Assembly: GCF_900105345.1 (NCBI RefSeq)
Contig: NZ_FNSN01000003.1
Coordinates: 1,116,001-1,180,000, forward strand
Length of the DNA stretch: 64,000 nt
Origin: Arthrobacter woluwensis
GTDB taxonomy: Bacteria; Actinomycetota; Actinomycetes; Actinomycetales; Micrococcaceae
Direction: 5' to 3'
How positions within the stretch are numbered: the stretch's first letter is position 1; the number at the start of each line of letters is the position of its first letter. The position numbers were made by a program, and so were the translations under genes. Positions 63,160 to 64,000 of the stretch are shown in pieces. The notes under the pieces were generated by a model, which was given only the letters and a program-made list of their open reading frames with translations, searched no databases and was not told the origin of the DNA.

Positions 63160-63990
63160 GTGGCATTCCACTCTCCCCGGATCGAATACAAGACCAACGC
63201 TCAGATGCGCATCATGCAGGAGGCGGGTGAGCTCCTCAGCCGCGCCCTGGACGCGGCCGTGGCCGCCGTCGCGCCGGGTGTCACGACCGATGAGCTGGAC
63301 GCCGTCTTCGCCGCCGTGGTGGACGAGGCGGGCGCCCAGTACAACTTCCTGGGGTACCACGGCTACCCGAAGCACATCTGCGCCTCGGTCAACGATGAGG
63401 TGGTGCACGGCATCCCCGGACCGCGGGTTCTGGAGCCGGGCGATGTGGTGAAGATCGACGGCGGCTGCATCGTGCGCGGCTGGAACGCCGACTCCGCGCG
63501 CACCGTGATCGTGGGCGAGGGGGACCCGGAGGACGAGCGCCTCTCGGAGGTCACCCGTATGGCCATGTGGCACGGCATCGCGGCCCTGGCCACCGCCAAG
63601 TACGTGGGGGACATCGGCGACGCCATCGACGACTACGTCTCCTCGCAGAAGGGCAAGCCGCTGGGCATCCTGGAGGACTACTGCGGACACGGCATCGGCT
63701 CCCAGATGCACATGGCGCCCGATGTGCTGAACTACCGCAGCAAGCACCGTGGCCCGAAGATCAAGCCCGGCATGTGCTTCGCGATCGAGCCGATGCTGGT
63801 CCGCGGTGGGCTCGAGACCGCCGTGCTCGAAGACGATTGGACCGTGGTCACCACGGACGGCGCCCGCGCGTCGCAGTGGGAGCACTCCGTGGCGGTCCAC
63901 CGCGAGGGCATTTGGGTTCTCACGGCACCCGACGGCGGCGCCTCCGAGCTGTCCAAGCTCGGCGTGACCGTGGTGCCGATCCCGGCGTGA
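63160..63990 (+). CDS. map: Methionine aminopeptidase, type I
   Basis: Removes the start methionine from nascent proteins. The 276-residue protein has metal ligands in KIDGGCIVRGWNADSARTV (the two aspartates), GHGIGS (histidine), FAIEPMLV (glutamate) and QWEHSVAV (glutamate). His in NFLGYHGYPKHICASVNDEVVHGIP contributes to the substrate site. The protein is a standard type I enzyme. GTG at 63160 is preceded by GAAGGAAG. infA would be expected next, outside the window. Confidence 0.96.
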   Translation: MAFHSPRIEYKTNAQMRIMQEAGELLSRALDAAVAAVAPGVTTDELDAVFAAVVDEAGAQYNFLGYHGYPKHICASVNDEVVHGIPGPRVLEPGDVVKIDGGCIVRGWNADSARTVIVGEGDPEDERLSEVTRMAMWHGIAALATAKYVGDIGDAIDDYVSSQKGKPLGILEDYCGHGIGSQMHMAPDVLNYRSKHRGPKIKPGMCFAIEPMLVRGGLETAVLEDDWTVVTTDGARASQWEHSVAVHREGIWVLTAPDGGASELSKLGVTVVPIPA

Positions 63991-64000
63991 GCCAGTCCGC

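Overview
The window is a 64-kb stretch of a high-GC actinobacterial chromosome. Several lines point to the Micrococcaceae, most likely Arthrobacter or a close relative. It carries a mycothiol synthase gene (mycothiol is confined to Actinomycetota), a GlnR-type orphan response regulator beside it, PspC-domain envelope-stress genes, a wild-type actinobacterial RpoB rifampicin region, and the order tRNA-Trp, secE, nusG, rplKA, rplJL, rpoBC, rpsLG-fusA-tuf, S10, spc. The genus call is inference from gene content and protein resemblance; no database was searched.

Region 1 (1-8,890) is mostly on the minus strand. It holds folA (cut by the window edge) and thyA for thymidylate synthesis, a conserved hypothetical gene, a MutT1-like Nudix/phosphatase gene coupled to ppk (polyphosphate kinase), mshD and glnR. 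After these the strand switches to a membrane protein, a 37-residue membrane peptide missed by length filters, and a nitrobindin-fold protein.

Region 2 (8,950-24,570) is accessory. It holds ygfZ, a PadR regulator with a drug-efflux MFS pump and a palindromic operator candidate, and pfkA. It then holds a divergent envelope-stress module: three PspC/LiaF-like membrane genes face a PspC-domain histidine kinase and LuxR-type regulator, followed by a MacB-like ABC exporter. A Tat-exported M23 peptidase, an AraC regulator convergent with an MFS pump, and an aspartate aminotransferase complete the region.

Region 3 (24,700-48,110) is the transcription/translation core: tRNA-Trp-secE-nusG-rplK-rplA, two tandem double-GNAT acetyltransferases, an L10 leader with rplJ-rplL, a Tat-exported 5'-nucleotidase, a thiolase, a YbaK-type deacylase, rpoB-rpoC, and rpsL-rpsG-fusA-tuf.

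Region 4 (48,110-64,000) is the S10 and spc ribosomal clusters through secY, adk and map. A UvrA-like ABC ATPase gene sits between rpsQ and rplN, with hairpins on both sides, and rpsN is missing from its usual place between rplE and rpsH.

The most interesting unexplained signals are: CCCTGA iterons at helical spacing in the divergent envelope-stress promoter, with one more copy before the ABC exporter; a duplicated 11-mer flanking a hairpin in the rpoB leader; the intrinsic terminator between the L10 leader and rplJ; the UvrA-like gene inside the ribosomal supercluster; and several short tandem or inverted repeats next to regulated genes. I saw no phage, insertion sequence, CRISPR array or rRNA gene.
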